A stretch of 64,000 nt of DNA from Maribacter thermophilus. Its GTDB lineage: Bacteria > Bacteroidota > Bacteroidia > Flavobacteriales > Flavobacteriaceae. Below the pieces are notes generated by a model. The model did not search any database. It was given only the letters and a program-made list of their open reading frames with translations, and had not been told where the DNA came from. Position numbers and translations under genes: made by a program. Location of the stretch: the NCBI RefSeq assembly GCF_001020565.1, contig NZ_LDAS01000001.1, positions 3,558,520 through 3,622,519 of the forward strand, written 5' to 3'. Every line of letters starts with the position of its first letter. Within the stretch, counting starts at the first letter, position 1. Positions 53,439 to 62,605 of this stretch are shown here, piece by piece.

Positions 53439-54029
53439 ATGATATTAAAAAAAGTAACACTGTTTTTTTCTGTTATGGCCATCATGGCGTTTACAACGGG
53501 TGCAACCATTAGAAGCACCTATGTAGCCATTACTCCCGATAGTTCTCTGTACATCAAGGGAACTACCAATGTAAACACCTTTTCTTGTCTTTTTGATGTT
53601 GAAAATATAGATAACCCGGTGCGTGTGGACTATCATATGGAGGGAGATCGAATAAAGTTCGATGAAACCGTGCTGGTCTTGAGCGTGGATTGTTTTGATT
53701 GCGGCGGAAGAGGTATCAATAAGGACTTTCGAGAAATATTAAAATCAGAAGAAGAGCCCCATATACTTTTATCTTTAAAAGAGATCAGGCCTATTGCCGA
53801 TCATGAGGCCTATGAGGCCCTGTTGGATATAGAGATAGCAGGTGAGACCAATATGTACAAAGTGCCCGTAAAGGTCGAAAAAGATAATAGCCTGTTAATA
53901 CAAGGAGACCTCAACGTGCGTTTGCCCGATCATAATATAGAGGCTCCGAGCAAGCTGTTCGGCCTTATAAACATACACGAGAATGTTGAGATCGCCTTTA
54001 AATTGGGGATCCAGGAGATTAGAAATTAG
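53439..54029 (+). CDS. YceI family protein (second copy)
   Basis: 196 aa with a signal peptide (hydrophobic to about residue 22, FTTGATIRST). The YceI fold is more divergent than in the first copy: YIKGTTNVNTFSCLFDVENI near 37-56, a CFDCGGRGINKDFREILKSEEEPHILL middle with a cysteine pair, and NVRLPDHNIEAPSKLFGLI near the end. The extra cysteines (CFDC) could form a disulfide. It follows the porin by 111 bp and is probably co-transcribed or read through the inverted repeat. Confidence 0.82.
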   Translation: MILKKVTLFFSVMAIMAFTTGATIRSTYVAITPDSSLYIKGTTNVNTFSCLFDVENIDNPVRVDYHMEGDRIKFDETVLVLSVDCFDCGGRGINKDFREILKSEEEPHILLSLKEIRPIADHEAYEALLDIEIAGETNMYKVPVKVEKDNSLLIQGDLNVRLPDHNIEAPSKLFGLINIHENVEIAFKLGIQEIRN

Positions 54030-54108
54030 CTGGCCTGTCCTTCGTATGGGTTATTGGTACATTTTGCTACCTGCATTATAACCGTAAAAGACCGTTTTCT
54101 ACCTGTTA

Positions 54109-54774
54109 TTATTTAAGTATGTTGCCATGAAACGGACAGTATTTCCAGTTTCCTTTCATTTCGGCATTGTCCACAGGGCATTTTTTGCTCGGCAAAAGGG
54201 CTACCAATGGCAAGGTGTAATTGAACTCCTTATCGGAATGTTTTACGGTAAAACTACCCTCTTTGTATTCGTCTATGGTATTGTTTCCGTTTTCGTCCTG
54301 TACCTTAAAAAGATAAAAATGCATACCATCGCCCATTTGGCCCAACATTTGGCGGAACATGGGTTTTATAGATTCCATGAGCGCTACGGCGTCGGGTGCG
54401 ATCTGATCGTTCTCTAACGGCAGGTAGGTGTCGCCTTTGTCATCTACCAGCGAAAGTGATTCTCTTAAAACGGCCTCATCTGTAAAAGATGCCGTGCCGT
54501 TGTTATGGATCGCTACATCCAGACCACATACAAAGATGTAATCTTCGAAAGTAGCCACTAGTTGATCTACCGTTTCTGCGGGTATTTGTGGATTGTCTTG
54601 CAACGAAATTTTCCAATAACTTTTTGGGATCCAGAAGGCAAGGGTCATTTGGCTATTATCTTTTTCCCAGATTTGAATTTCCCTAATGTATTCGGTGAGG
54701 TTTACCTTTTGCGGTGCTTGCCCAAAAGAGGTGGCAGTAGATAGTACGGCCACCAAAAAGAATAGGTATTTCAT
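54109..54774 (-). CDS. Exported protein with Cys/His C-terminal motif, unknown function
   Basis: 221 aa with a signal peptide (MKYLFFLVAVLSTATSFGQ). I do not recognise a family. The middle part is beta-rich, with the segment VDQLVATFEDYIFVCGLDVAIHN. The C-terminus CPVDNAEMKGNWKYCPFHG carries CPxD and CPFH elements that resemble a zinc-ribbon end. It lies convergent with the second yceI gene and is probably a single gene. Probably periplasmic. Confidence 0.72.
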   Translation of the reverse strand: MKYLFFLVAVLSTATSFGQAPQKVNLTEYIREIQIWEKDNSQMTLAFWIPKSYWKISLQDNPQIPAETVDQLVATFEDYIFVCGLDVAIHNNGTASFTDEAVLRESLSLVDDKGDTYLPLENDQIAPDAVALMESIKPMFRQMLGQMGDGMHFYLFKVQDENGNNTIDEYKEGSFTVKHSDKEFNYTLPLVALLPSKKCPVDNAEMKGNWKYCPFHGNILK

Positions 54775-54913
54775 AAAGTACGGTATGGTTTGTTAGTGTT
54801 TTTTTGCCAAGGTAAATAAAATTGAGAAAGTGCTTACGGAAAAATAGGTGCAAGGTTGGGTATTTGGTTTTGTATGGGGGATAGTTTAGGGGTTGTGGAG
54901 GGGTGATTTTTTA

Positions 54914-55801
54914 TTATTCTTCTGTTTGATAGTTAGTTCCATTGTTCTTTATTTTAACGGTTTTCCCATTTTTTTCTACTTTAAAATACTCTAAGCAATA
55001 TGGAATTTTATCTTTTAAAAAAGCTTTACGTTGGTCTGTTAAATAACTTGTATTATCAACAGCTTGTATTAAATTTTGCAATTCCAATATTTCATCGGCG
55101 AAGGGCCCAATTTTAAATGTTGGATTTAAATATTTTGCAAAATATTTTCCATTTTTCACTTTACAAGTAACATAGTTGTTAAATAACTTTGGTTTAATCC
55201 TATCATAGGACATTAGAATTTTGTCATTGTCAAATAATGAACCACGTTTTTGTGTAAGTATTCTATCATTTGTAAATTCTTCCCGACGGCCATAAATTAA
55301 TACAAATCTAGGTTTAAATGTTAAAGATGTTAAATCTTGAGGGATTGAAAAGTCTCGATAAAAACTTAAAATATTTTCAGGCCTTTTTAATATTGTTTGC
55401 CATTCTTCTAATTGGTTTCTTGCTTGTGAAAAATGACTTGTTGGATTACCATCTTTTTTAAAATATTTCTTGGAAGGAGCTTCAATTTCTATAATTATTG
55501 GAGAAAAATAAACGCTATCGTTTGCTAACCACATAAAATCAGGAACTCTTTTAATTAAACCAGTTATTTGAGGTTGTGTAATTAGACAATTTAAGTGAGG
55601 GTTGTGACCAGATTGTCCCAATATGGAAAATTCATCTCTTGCTCCTGGCATAAAGCAGGGGTTTCGTTCGAAGAATTTTTGAAAGGTAGTTTCGTCATGA
55701 GAAGAATTGTGTAAAAGATACTGAAATTCTTTTTCTGCTTTAGAAATATATTCTTCATTCGAAAGAGTTTTAGGTGCGTTTTTCGTGAATTCGTAGGTCA
55801 T
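54914..55801 (-). CDS. Shedu-like (DUF4263) PD-(D/E)XK nuclease-fold protein
   Basis: 295 aa from the ATG at 55801, which removes a spurious upstream extension. Residues 39-52 (TTFQKFFERNPCFM) and the C-terminal core match the DUF4263/SduA_C pattern of Shedu anti-phage proteins. The nuclease core shows D88 in RVPDFMW, then E105 and E107 in IIIEIEAPSK, with K111 the nearest lysine. The usual E-x-K is E-x-E here. A QARNQLEEW helix follows as in Shedu proteins. It stands alone, with no methylase or other defence gene beside it. The coding sequence is AT-rich relative to neighbouring genes, consistent with acquisition by transfer. Confidence 0.78.
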   Translation of the reverse strand: MTYEFTKNAPKTLSNEEYISKAEKEFQYLLHNSSHDETTFQKFFERNPCFMPGARDEFSILGQSGHNPHLNCLITQPQITGLIKRVPDFMWLANDSVYFSPIIIEIEAPSKKYFKKDGNPTSHFSQARNQLEEWQTILKRPENILSFYRDFSIPQDLTSLTFKPRFVLIYGRREEFTNDRILTQKRGSLFDNDKILMSYDRIKPKLFNNYVTCKVKNGKYFAKYLNPTFKIGPFADEILELQNLIQAVDNTSYLTDQRKAFLKDKIPYCLEYFKVEKNGKTVKIKNNGTNYQTEE

Positions 55802-56037
55802 TTTTTGAGTGTTAAAAACTATAATTGTTATCTCATTAACACCTATATTTATACTAGGTATCAAGCTCTAATATGCGTTGCGGGGAAAGCGGACCAAGGT
55901 CCGTATTTGCAATTTAAAAATTCTTACGATTTTTTCTTACAGAAAAGCGTAACTGGTAGAAAAACAAAAAGTTATTGGAAGAAGGGGTGTGGTTTTTGTG
56001 CCCGCCAAGGCCAGCTGCCGTACACCAAATTTGTATG

Positions 56038-56976
56038 TTATCTTTTTGGTGTAGGGTTTTCTTTGACCATTTCTGGTTGTTTGGCCACGTTAAAGTCAAA
56101 AATATCGTTTCTGGCATAATGGCCTATGACGTCAAAATCTAATTTGCTTAGGCCGATCTCTTCTAAATTCAACTCGGCCACCAAGGCACCGGCTTCACCA
56201 AACAAGGGGCCTGCGATTATCTTGCCCATGGGCGAAACGATCACGCTGCCACCGGGGCACATGTTTTCTGGTTGGTCCGCTACCAAAGAACGGTATTTTT
56301 CGGGGTACATAGATTTTGTAAAAAACTGGTTGCAGCCCAGTACAAAACAGCGGCCCTCTAGGGCAATGTGCTGCATGGTGGCGGTCCATTCCTTTCTAGA
56401 ATCGGCCGTGGGTGCAATGTAGATCTCCACACCTTTTTTATACATGGCCATTCTTGCCAAGGGCATTAAATTTTCCCAACAAATAAGTCCGCCCAATTTG
56501 CCTATTTCGGTATGGAAGGTGACCAAAGATTCACCGTCGGCCTCGCCCCAAACGATCCTTTCGGTGCCCGTAGGTTTTATTTTTCTGTGTACGCCCAGCA
56601 AACCGTTGGAAGGTGAAATGTACAGCATAGAGCAGTATAGGCTTCCGTTTACCTGTTGTTTTTCGGTGACGCCGATAACCAAATATACCTGTTCTGACCT
56701 CGAGAGCTTTTCCAACTTTTTTATATCGTCACTTTCTATGTCTATGCTGTTTTTGTAAAACTCCGAATACAGTTTTCTGCCTTCGTCGGTTCTACTGCCT
56801 ATAGTGGCGCCAAACGAAAATCCTCTGGGATAGCCCGGTATAAAAGACTCCGGAAAAACTATGAGTTCGCAACCTTGTTGTGCGTACTTTTTGGTCAGTT
56901 GTTCTACTTTATCCAATGTTTTGTCCTTATCAAAAAAAACGGGACTGTCTTGGATCAGGCATGTTTTTATTTTCAT
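56038..56976 (-). CDS. Carbon-nitrogen hydrolase (nitrilase family)
   Basis: 312 aa starting at the ATG at 56976; a TTG at 56991 would add five residues. The catalytic triad of the nitrilase superfamily is visible: E43 in FPES, K131 in HRKIKPT and C165 in GGLICWEN. The CWEN motif, with FSFGATIG and the LEGRCFVLGCNQ block, is the signature of true aliphatic/aryl nitrilases rather than amidases. Substrate unknown; cyanide- or indole-derived nitriles are possible. It is a single minus-strand gene. Confidence 0.9.
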   Translation of the reverse strand: MKIKTCLIQDSPVFFDKDKTLDKVEQLTKKYAQQGCELIVFPESFIPGYPRGFSFGATIGSRTDEGRKLYSEFYKNSIDIESDDIKKLEKLSRSEQVYLVIGVTEKQQVNGSLYCSMLYISPSNGLLGVHRKIKPTGTERIVWGEADGESLVTFHTEIGKLGGLICWENLMPLARMAMYKKGVEIYIAPTADSRKEWTATMQHIALEGRCFVLGCNQFFTKSMYPEKYRSLVADQPENMCPGGSVIVSPMGKIIAGPLFGEAGALVAELNLEEIGLSKLDFDVIGHYARNDIFDFNVAKQPEMVKENPTPKR

Positions 56977-57083
56977 CTGTTTCGGTTTCAAATTCTCTTT
57001 CCGGTGGTTCGGAGATAAGCAACTAATGTAGTAAATACGTACCGATTAAGAAACAGTAAGAATTTTTCTGTTGGAACAATTGA

Positions 57084-58241
57084 TCAGACAGTTCTTTTAG
57101 AGGTTATTTTAACGCTTTCGGGCTTTTTCTTGTAGGTTCTGCCATACCACAACAACATACCGGTAACGGGTAAAGATGCGGTCAAAAGACTTACCAGAAA
57201 GGCTATAATCTTACCGGCGATACCGCCAATGGCACCGATATGGATATCGTAGTTCATACGAATGATCTTATCTGCTACTTTACCATCTTTGTATTTGCCG
57301 TACACACTGGGGGTTTCTATTTCTTCTAACGTGTTTTGGTCGAAAAACCGATAATCGGCATCGTAAAATAGACTTTTACTATTAGAGATTTCTACGTAGA
57401 TACTTTCGTTTTCGTAAGTAGGGTAGTGCAGTTCGTAGGCTTCGGCGTTCGGGGATTCTTGCATCAACTTGGAAAGTAATTTATCCATAGGTTGTGCGTT
57501 TGGGTCGGTTAAGGGGCCGCTTATGTTTTGCGGAATGGTAAAAGCCACTTCCTTTTTGCCGCCTATAGATTTATATACCCCGTACATCAGCCAATTGTAA
57601 GACATTAAAGAGCCGGTAAAGGCTAATATTAATGCTAGGGAGCAGATGTAAAAACCGATTACGGTATGTAGGTCAAAGTTCTTTCTTTTCCATCGGGTGG
57701 TCTTTTTCCAATCAAACTTAAGACGCTGTTTTAGGTTTTTTCGTTTTTTGGGCAGCCAGATGATAAAACCTGAAATAATAATGACTATAAAAACTAGGAT
57801 GGAGACGCCCACTACTTGTTCGCCGATACCTGCCGGTAACCATAATCGCATATGTCCCTTTAAAATAAAGGCAAAAAATCCGCTAAGATGGTCGTCTACC
57901 TGTATCACCTCACCAGAATAGGGATTTAAGAACACGCTTTGGTAAAACTCGGGTTCGGGGTCATAAAAAATAACCTCTATGGCATCGTCCGCTTTTTTAT
58001 AGAGGGTGCCGTGTATATGGTGTTCGGGGAAAATGTTCTTGGCAATTTCCTTTGCTTGTGAAGGGGTTAGAATCGGGGTGCTCTGGGGCTCTACTTTTTT
58101 ATAGTGATCGTACGTACTTTCAATCTCTTCCTTAAAAGACCAACAGCAACCGGTAATGGCCACAATAAAGACTACAAGGCCCGTGCTAAGGCCTAGTATT
58201 TTATGTAATTGAAATACGAATTTTTTAAAAGTCATGCCCAT
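57084..58241 (-). CDS. PepSY-associated membrane-helix protein
   Basis: 385 aa with about four membrane helices (about 12-35, 140-165, 195-218 and 345-365) and two periplasmic PepSY regions between the first and second and after the third helix. The start is either ATG 58241 or 58235. Histidines near helix ends (e.g. in FQLHKILG, RMNYDIHIG) resemble haem or metal ligands of the ferric-siderophore reductase-like PepSY_TM group. It lies 44 bp downstream of the TonB receptor gene with a hairpin in between, so a role in siderophore iron release is likely. Confidence 0.87.
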   Translation of the reverse strand: MGMTFKKFVFQLHKILGLSTGLVVFIVAITGCCWSFKEEIESTYDHYKKVEPQSTPILTPSQAKEIAKNIFPEHHIHGTLYKKADDAIEVIFYDPEPEFYQSVFLNPYSGEVIQVDDHLSGFFAFILKGHMRLWLPAGIGEQVVGVSILVFIVIIISGFIIWLPKKRKNLKQRLKFDWKKTTRWKRKNFDLHTVIGFYICSLALILAFTGSLMSYNWLMYGVYKSIGGKKEVAFTIPQNISGPLTDPNAQPMDKLLSKLMQESPNAEAYELHYPTYENESIYVEISNSKSLFYDADYRFFDQNTLEEIETPSVYGKYKDGKVADKIIRMNYDIHIGAIGGIAGKIIAFLVSLLTASLPVTGMLLWYGRTYKKKPESVKITSKRTV

Positions 58242-58247
58242 AATTTT

Positions 58248-58273
58248 AAAGGCAACCCATAGGGGTTGCCTTT
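58248..58273 (-). terminator. Hairpin between the TonB receptor and PepSY genes
   Basis: AAAGGCAACC (58248-58257) pairs with GGTTGCCTTT (58264-58273) around a six-base loop. On the minus strand a short T/A stretch follows. It may reduce rather than stop readthrough into the PepSY gene, whose start is at 58241. Confidence 0.65.
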
Positions 58274-58285
58274 GTGAAATGCATT

Positions 58286-60655
58286 TTAAAACTTAAAGGT
58301 AAAAGTACCCAATATGGTTCTTTTTTGTTGTGGCGTAACCGTGCTCCATCCTGAGTAATAGGTTTTGTCGGCCAGGTTATTGCCTTTGATGCTAATTCTA
58401 AATTTATTGGTTTCGTAATAAAGCGATGCATTAAAAATGGTGTACCCGGGAATCATAAAACTTCCGGTGGTAGCCTTGTAATCTACCATAGTATCGTATT
58501 CCGTTTGACCGTTAAAGCCGGCACCGGCGCCAAAGTTTTTCAAAAACCTGTAGTCCGTCCAAAAGTTATAGGTAATCTCTGGTCCTGATTCACCGTACCT
58601 GTTTCCTTCCAATTGTTCCGCTGAAGGAGAATCGGTAATTTCAGAATCATTATAGCTAAAGCCAGAGTGAATGTTTAAGCCTTCTATCGGATTGGCGTTT
58701 ACCTCTAGCTCTATACCTTGGCTATTGATCTCAAGGTCTTGGGTCTGTGTGGCCCAGTAATATTTATTGTCCACATTAATGTTGTAGTAGCTTAAGGTGG
58801 CTTCTAACTTACTGTTGAACAAGTTAGATTTTGCCCCTATTTCTAACTGATTTGCTTTTTCAACGTCATACGCCTGTAGGGTAACCTCACCAGTTTCGTA
58901 ATTTGTAATGTACTGCGGATTTACATACGAAAATCCGTTTTGGTAGTTGGCGAAAATAGATAGCTGGTTAAGGATAGGCTGAAAAACAATGCCGAATTTT
59001 GGGGATAGGGTAGATTCTGTGTATTCGGTATCGTCATCGGTATCGGTTTTTCTATCGCCTTGATAATCAAATCGGTCGTAACGAATGCTTCCCATAACCG
59101 ATAAGGAAGGTAATATATTGATGACATCCGATACGTAGGCCCCGAATATATTCTGACGGATATCGCTATCTAAATATCCAAGCCCCGATAAGGCGGCACT
59201 TAAGTTTTCCGCATTGATTTCCGGTTCGCCATAGATGAGGTCTCCAGTAATATCGATGGTATGTAAATAACCCCAGTTAGAGCTATTGTCTATGATGTTG
59301 TAATCCAAATAATCGGCGCCTACCAACAATTTGTTCTGTACGCTACCTATTTTAAAGGTTCCTGTAAAGTTTTGCTGTAGATTAAGGGTCTTGGTCTTAG
59401 AGTCGGTATCTTGTGCGTATAGGCTAAAGGTGTCTTCGGCACCGTTCCACAAGTATGTGTAGTAGCCTAAAGATTTTGCTATACCTCCAGATACCAATGT
59501 TTGTGAAGACCATTGGTCTGAAATTTTCCAGGCCACTTCACCACGGTAATTCTGGGTAATGTTCTCTATGGTAACATCGTTGCTGGTAAAAGAGAGATCG
59601 GTGTCATAGCCCAACTCATCGATAGAGTTAAAAGTAAGGGGCGCATATCTGTTTAAGAACAAAAAGGTTTCGTTGGTCTGTTCGTTTTCTGAGGCCTCGT
59701 ACGAAAAGTTAAGGGTTAAGTCGTTATTTACCTTGTATGAAATAGAAGGCGCTACAAAGACCGATTTTTTTATACCGGCATCCTGAAAACTGTGTTCTTG
59801 TTGAAACCCTGTATTAAAACGTAACGACAATTGGTCGTTAGGGCTCACGTTTACATCGGCGTTCAATTTTGCAAAATCGTACGATCCGCCAGACACCGTA
59901 ATTTCTCCCCCGGTGCCGCTATATGGTTTTTTTGTAACAATATTGATGAGACCACCATAAGAGGTCACCGCGCTACCGAACAAGGTTCCCGAAGGCCCTT
60001 TGATCACCTCTACACGTTCTACGTTAGAAGGGTTTATAAAACCATTTGTAATACCGGCTACGCCGTTTACCAATTGTGGTTGCACCGCAAAACCACGGCT
60101 AGAGTAATAACCCGCGCCATCGCCACTTCTACCGGTAGAGGACCACAACTGCGTAATACCCGCTGCATTTGACAAGGCATCTTTAAAGGTATTTACCGAC
60201 TGTGAAACCAACAACTGGTTGGTAATAGTGTTGTAAACTTGGGAGTTCTCTATATTCTTTAAGGGCATTTTAGACACGTAGGCGGTCTCTTTTCTAGAGA
60301 ACTTATTGCGGCGTTCTGCCTCTACGATCACTTCGCTCAATATTTCGTTGCCCTCGTACAGTATAATCTCGGCAAGATCTACATTTTGGCCATTGGCAAC
60401 GGTAAAAGATACTTCGCGGGTCTTAAAACCTAGATAAGAGAGCGATAATACATGGTCTCCGTTGGCCAGGCCGGTAATCGTAAACGCACCTATGTCATTG
60501 GTCTGTGTTCCTTTTGTAGTCTTTTTTACAAGAATGTTTACGCCCATTAAGGGGTTTCCGTAGTTGTCTGTTACTTTTCCACTTACCTGAGCGCTTTGCG
60601 AAAAAACAACATGCGACAGCAATAGTAATGCGAAACTAGATATAAAATATTTCAT
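58286..60655 (-). CDS. TonB-dependent siderophore receptor
   Basis: 789 aa with a signal peptide (about 1-20). A CarboxypepD_reg-like domain follows (about 22-105, SGKVTDNYGNPLMGVNI). The plug domain runs from about 125 to 250, including GAGYYSSRGFAVQPQLVNG and VEVIKGPSGTLFGSA, the FhuA-type TonB receptor signature. The barrel runs to the C-terminal TFTFKF, ending in Phe. The plug pattern is the ferrichrome/ferrioxamine type rather than the vitamin B12 type. It is first of the pair with the PepSY protein, and a near-consensus promoter lies upstream. Confidence 0.93.
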   Translation of the reverse strand: MKYFISSFALLLLSHVVFSQSAQVSGKVTDNYGNPLMGVNILVKKTTKGTQTNDIGAFTITGLANGDHVLSLSYLGFKTREVSFTVANGQNVDLAEIILYEGNEILSEVIVEAERRNKFSRKETAYVSKMPLKNIENSQVYNTITNQLLVSQSVNTFKDALSNAAGITQLWSSTGRSGDGAGYYSSRGFAVQPQLVNGVAGITNGFINPSNVERVEVIKGPSGTLFGSAVTSYGGLINIVTKKPYSGTGGEITVSGGSYDFAKLNADVNVSPNDQLSLRFNTGFQQEHSFQDAGIKKSVFVAPSISYKVNNDLTLNFSYEASENEQTNETFLFLNRYAPLTFNSIDELGYDTDLSFTSNDVTIENITQNYRGEVAWKISDQWSSQTLVSGGIAKSLGYYTYLWNGAEDTFSLYAQDTDSKTKTLNLQQNFTGTFKIGSVQNKLLVGADYLDYNIIDNSSNWGYLHTIDITGDLIYGEPEINAENLSAALSGLGYLDSDIRQNIFGAYVSDVINILPSLSVMGSIRYDRFDYQGDRKTDTDDDTEYTESTLSPKFGIVFQPILNQLSIFANYQNGFSYVNPQYITNYETGEVTLQAYDVEKANQLEIGAKSNLFNSKLEATLSYYNINVDNKYYWATQTQDLEINSQGIELEVNANPIEGLNIHSGFSYNDSEITDSPSAEQLEGNRYGESGPEITYNFWTDYRFLKNFGAGAGFNGQTEYDTMVDYKATTGSFMIPGYTIFNASLYYETNKFRISIKGNNLADKTYYSGWSTVTPQQKRTILGTFTFKF

Positions 60656-60696
60656 TAGATTTATTTAGACTTAATATGAATAGTGTAAATTTTGGG

Positions 60697-60728
60697 CAAA
60701 TGTATTTCCCAATCACAAGTAATCCAAA
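60697..60728 (-). promoter_or_regulatory. Near-consensus Bacteroidota promoter of the TonB receptor
   Basis: On the minus strand TACATTTG (60697-60704) matches TAnnTTTG, and TTTG (60725-60728) stands 20 bp upstream as the -33 element. Inferred start is near 60690, giving a leader of about 35 bases before the ATG at 60655. Confidence 0.65.
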
Positions 60729-60903
60729 TTATTTGTATTAAATCTAAATAAGAAATTTTAGGAGAGGGTGGGGTGCATAGAATAGAAGGTTTTAAATAAA
60801 GAAATATGTAGTGGTAGCATTGTCTTTTATGTGAAAGGTACTGATCAAATGATTTTGGGCCTGTGGATTTGTAAATAAAACCGGGAAGCAAATTTATTGG
60901 TTC

Positions 60904-62517
60904 TTATGTTTTGAATTTGGGCCGGGCGTTTTTCCATCCTCTGGCCAGTTGTACAGATAAATCGTCTATAACTTGGGTCATATCATTCTTTTTGGAAAGG
61001 TTCACGGTTTCATTTGGGTCATTGATCCTATCGTACAGTTCAATGCCTTTTAGTTCTCCCCTTTTACCGATTTCAGAATTCCAATCGTACCATTCTATAT
61101 AGTGATACTCTACGGTGTTAATAGAGTAGCCCATATATCTTTTGCCGTCTGCAGAAACTTTTGGTCTGCGGTGAAATTGGCTAAAGGCGGCATTTTTCCA
61201 TGGTAACTTGGGATTTTTGGTAAGTGGAACAAAACTTGTTCCTTGCATATAGTCGGGAACATCTATTCCTGCTAGTTCGCAGAGCGATGGAAATAAATCT
61301 ACCAGTTCTATAATTTCATTAGATTTGATGCCTCTTTTTTCTTGGTTCGGGTATCTGACTATTACAGGTACTTTTAAATCAATGTTGTAATTGGTCATTT
61401 TTCCCCAACTATTATGGTCACCCAATTTCCAACCGTGGTCTCCCCAAATCACGATAATCGTATTATCGTAGATATCTAATTTTTTTAAATGGGAAACCAA
61501 ATCACCTAATAAGGCGTCTACATAGCTGACACTGGCATAGTACCCTTGTCTTAAGATACGGGTGGTATCCTCACTTATGTTAGAGGGTTGCGTAGGGTGT
61601 GCAATATGTCCAAAACCATCATAGTGCCTTAGTTCGTACATAGAGTTCATTGTATGTAAGGGAGCGCCTTCGGGGATGTTAGGATTGTTGGGGAGTGGTA
61701 TATCATTGCGGTCGTATAGATCCCAATACTTTTTTGGGACTGCAAAAGGTAGGTGTGGTCTAAAATACCCAAGGCCCATATAAAACGGTTTGTTCATTTT
61801 AGATAATCTATCCAATGTTCTCTTGGCCAATTCGGTCTGTGCGCCATCGTAGTACATAGTATCATGTACATCCGCCGCTTCCCATGCAGGACCAGTGTTC
61901 CAGCCGTCGGCATATCTTATGGGTTTTAATTTTAAGAGTGAATCTCTTTTTCTAGCCTGAGATTTATTTATCTCCTCGCTGATATAAAAAGTTTCCCCAT
62001 CCCTATTTATCCAATCTTTTTTTAAGTATTGAGATGGCCTAAGGTCCGGTTCGTCCCAAGAAACTGAATCTGGCATATAATTATGGAAGATTTTTCCAAT
62101 ATTGACCGTATGATAGCCAAATTTTGAAAAGTACTGTGGCATGGTAACTGCATCGGGGTTTATGTTCCTGAATTTGTCTCCAAGGTGCCACACCCTTGTA
62201 GAATCGGGTCTAACGCCAGTCATAACACTAGCTCTAGACGGTGCGCACACAGCAACTTGACTGAAGGCCTCCATAAAAGTAATACCTTCTGAAGCTAACT
62301 TGTCCAAGTGGGGGGTAATGGCAACAGTATCACCATATACGCCTATATTGGGCCGTAAATCATCAATCGAGACAAATAATACATTGGCCGGTTTTTTAAT
62401 TTTTCCTTCCTTTTCTTTGCAACTTACCAAGATTAGGAAGATAGAGGTCAACAGATATATTATAGGTTTGAATATTGGTCTTTTTGTTTCTTTGTTTAAA
62501 ACCGTTTCAGATTTCAT
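60904..62517 (-). CDS. Formylglycine-dependent sulfatase lipoprotein
   Basis: 537 aa from the ATG at 62517, chosen because it gives a lipoprotein signal (LTSIFLILVSC, lipobox Cys 33). The sulfatase active-site CxPxR is C91-A-P-S-R95, with Cys the residue converted to formylglycine. Metal ligands DD at 52-53 are in FVSIDDLRPN, and a second WGDHGWKLGDH block lies further on. The form is iduronate-2-sulfatase-like (CAPSRASVMTG). It is probably a carbohydrate sulfatase for algal polysaccharides. It follows the CocE-type gene by 88 bp on the same strand. Confidence 0.92.
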   Translation of the reverse strand: MKSETVLNKETKRPIFKPIIYLLTSIFLILVSCKEKEGKIKKPANVLFVSIDDLRPNIGVYGDTVAITPHLDKLASEGITFMEAFSQVAVCAPSRASVMTGVRPDSTRVWHLGDKFRNINPDAVTMPQYFSKFGYHTVNIGKIFHNYMPDSVSWDEPDLRPSQYLKKDWINRDGETFYISEEINKSQARKRDSLLKLKPIRYADGWNTGPAWEAADVHDTMYYDGAQTELAKRTLDRLSKMNKPFYMGLGYFRPHLPFAVPKKYWDLYDRNDIPLPNNPNIPEGAPLHTMNSMYELRHYDGFGHIAHPTQPSNISEDTTRILRQGYYASVSYVDALLGDLVSHLKKLDIYDNTIIVIWGDHGWKLGDHNSWGKMTNYNIDLKVPVIVRYPNQEKRGIKSNEIIELVDLFPSLCELAGIDVPDYMQGTSFVPLTKNPKLPWKNAAFSQFHRRPKVSADGKRYMGYSINTVEYHYIEWYDWNSEIGKRGELKGIELYDRINDPNETVNLSKKNDMTQVIDDLSVQLARGWKNARPKFKT

Positions 62518-62605
62518 AAGATTTTTAAATATTGAAATTAGATAGATGTTAAGTGTTATGAAACAGCTGAAAAAAGTAATTTCAGTGTTTTTATCTACTT
62601 TGGTC

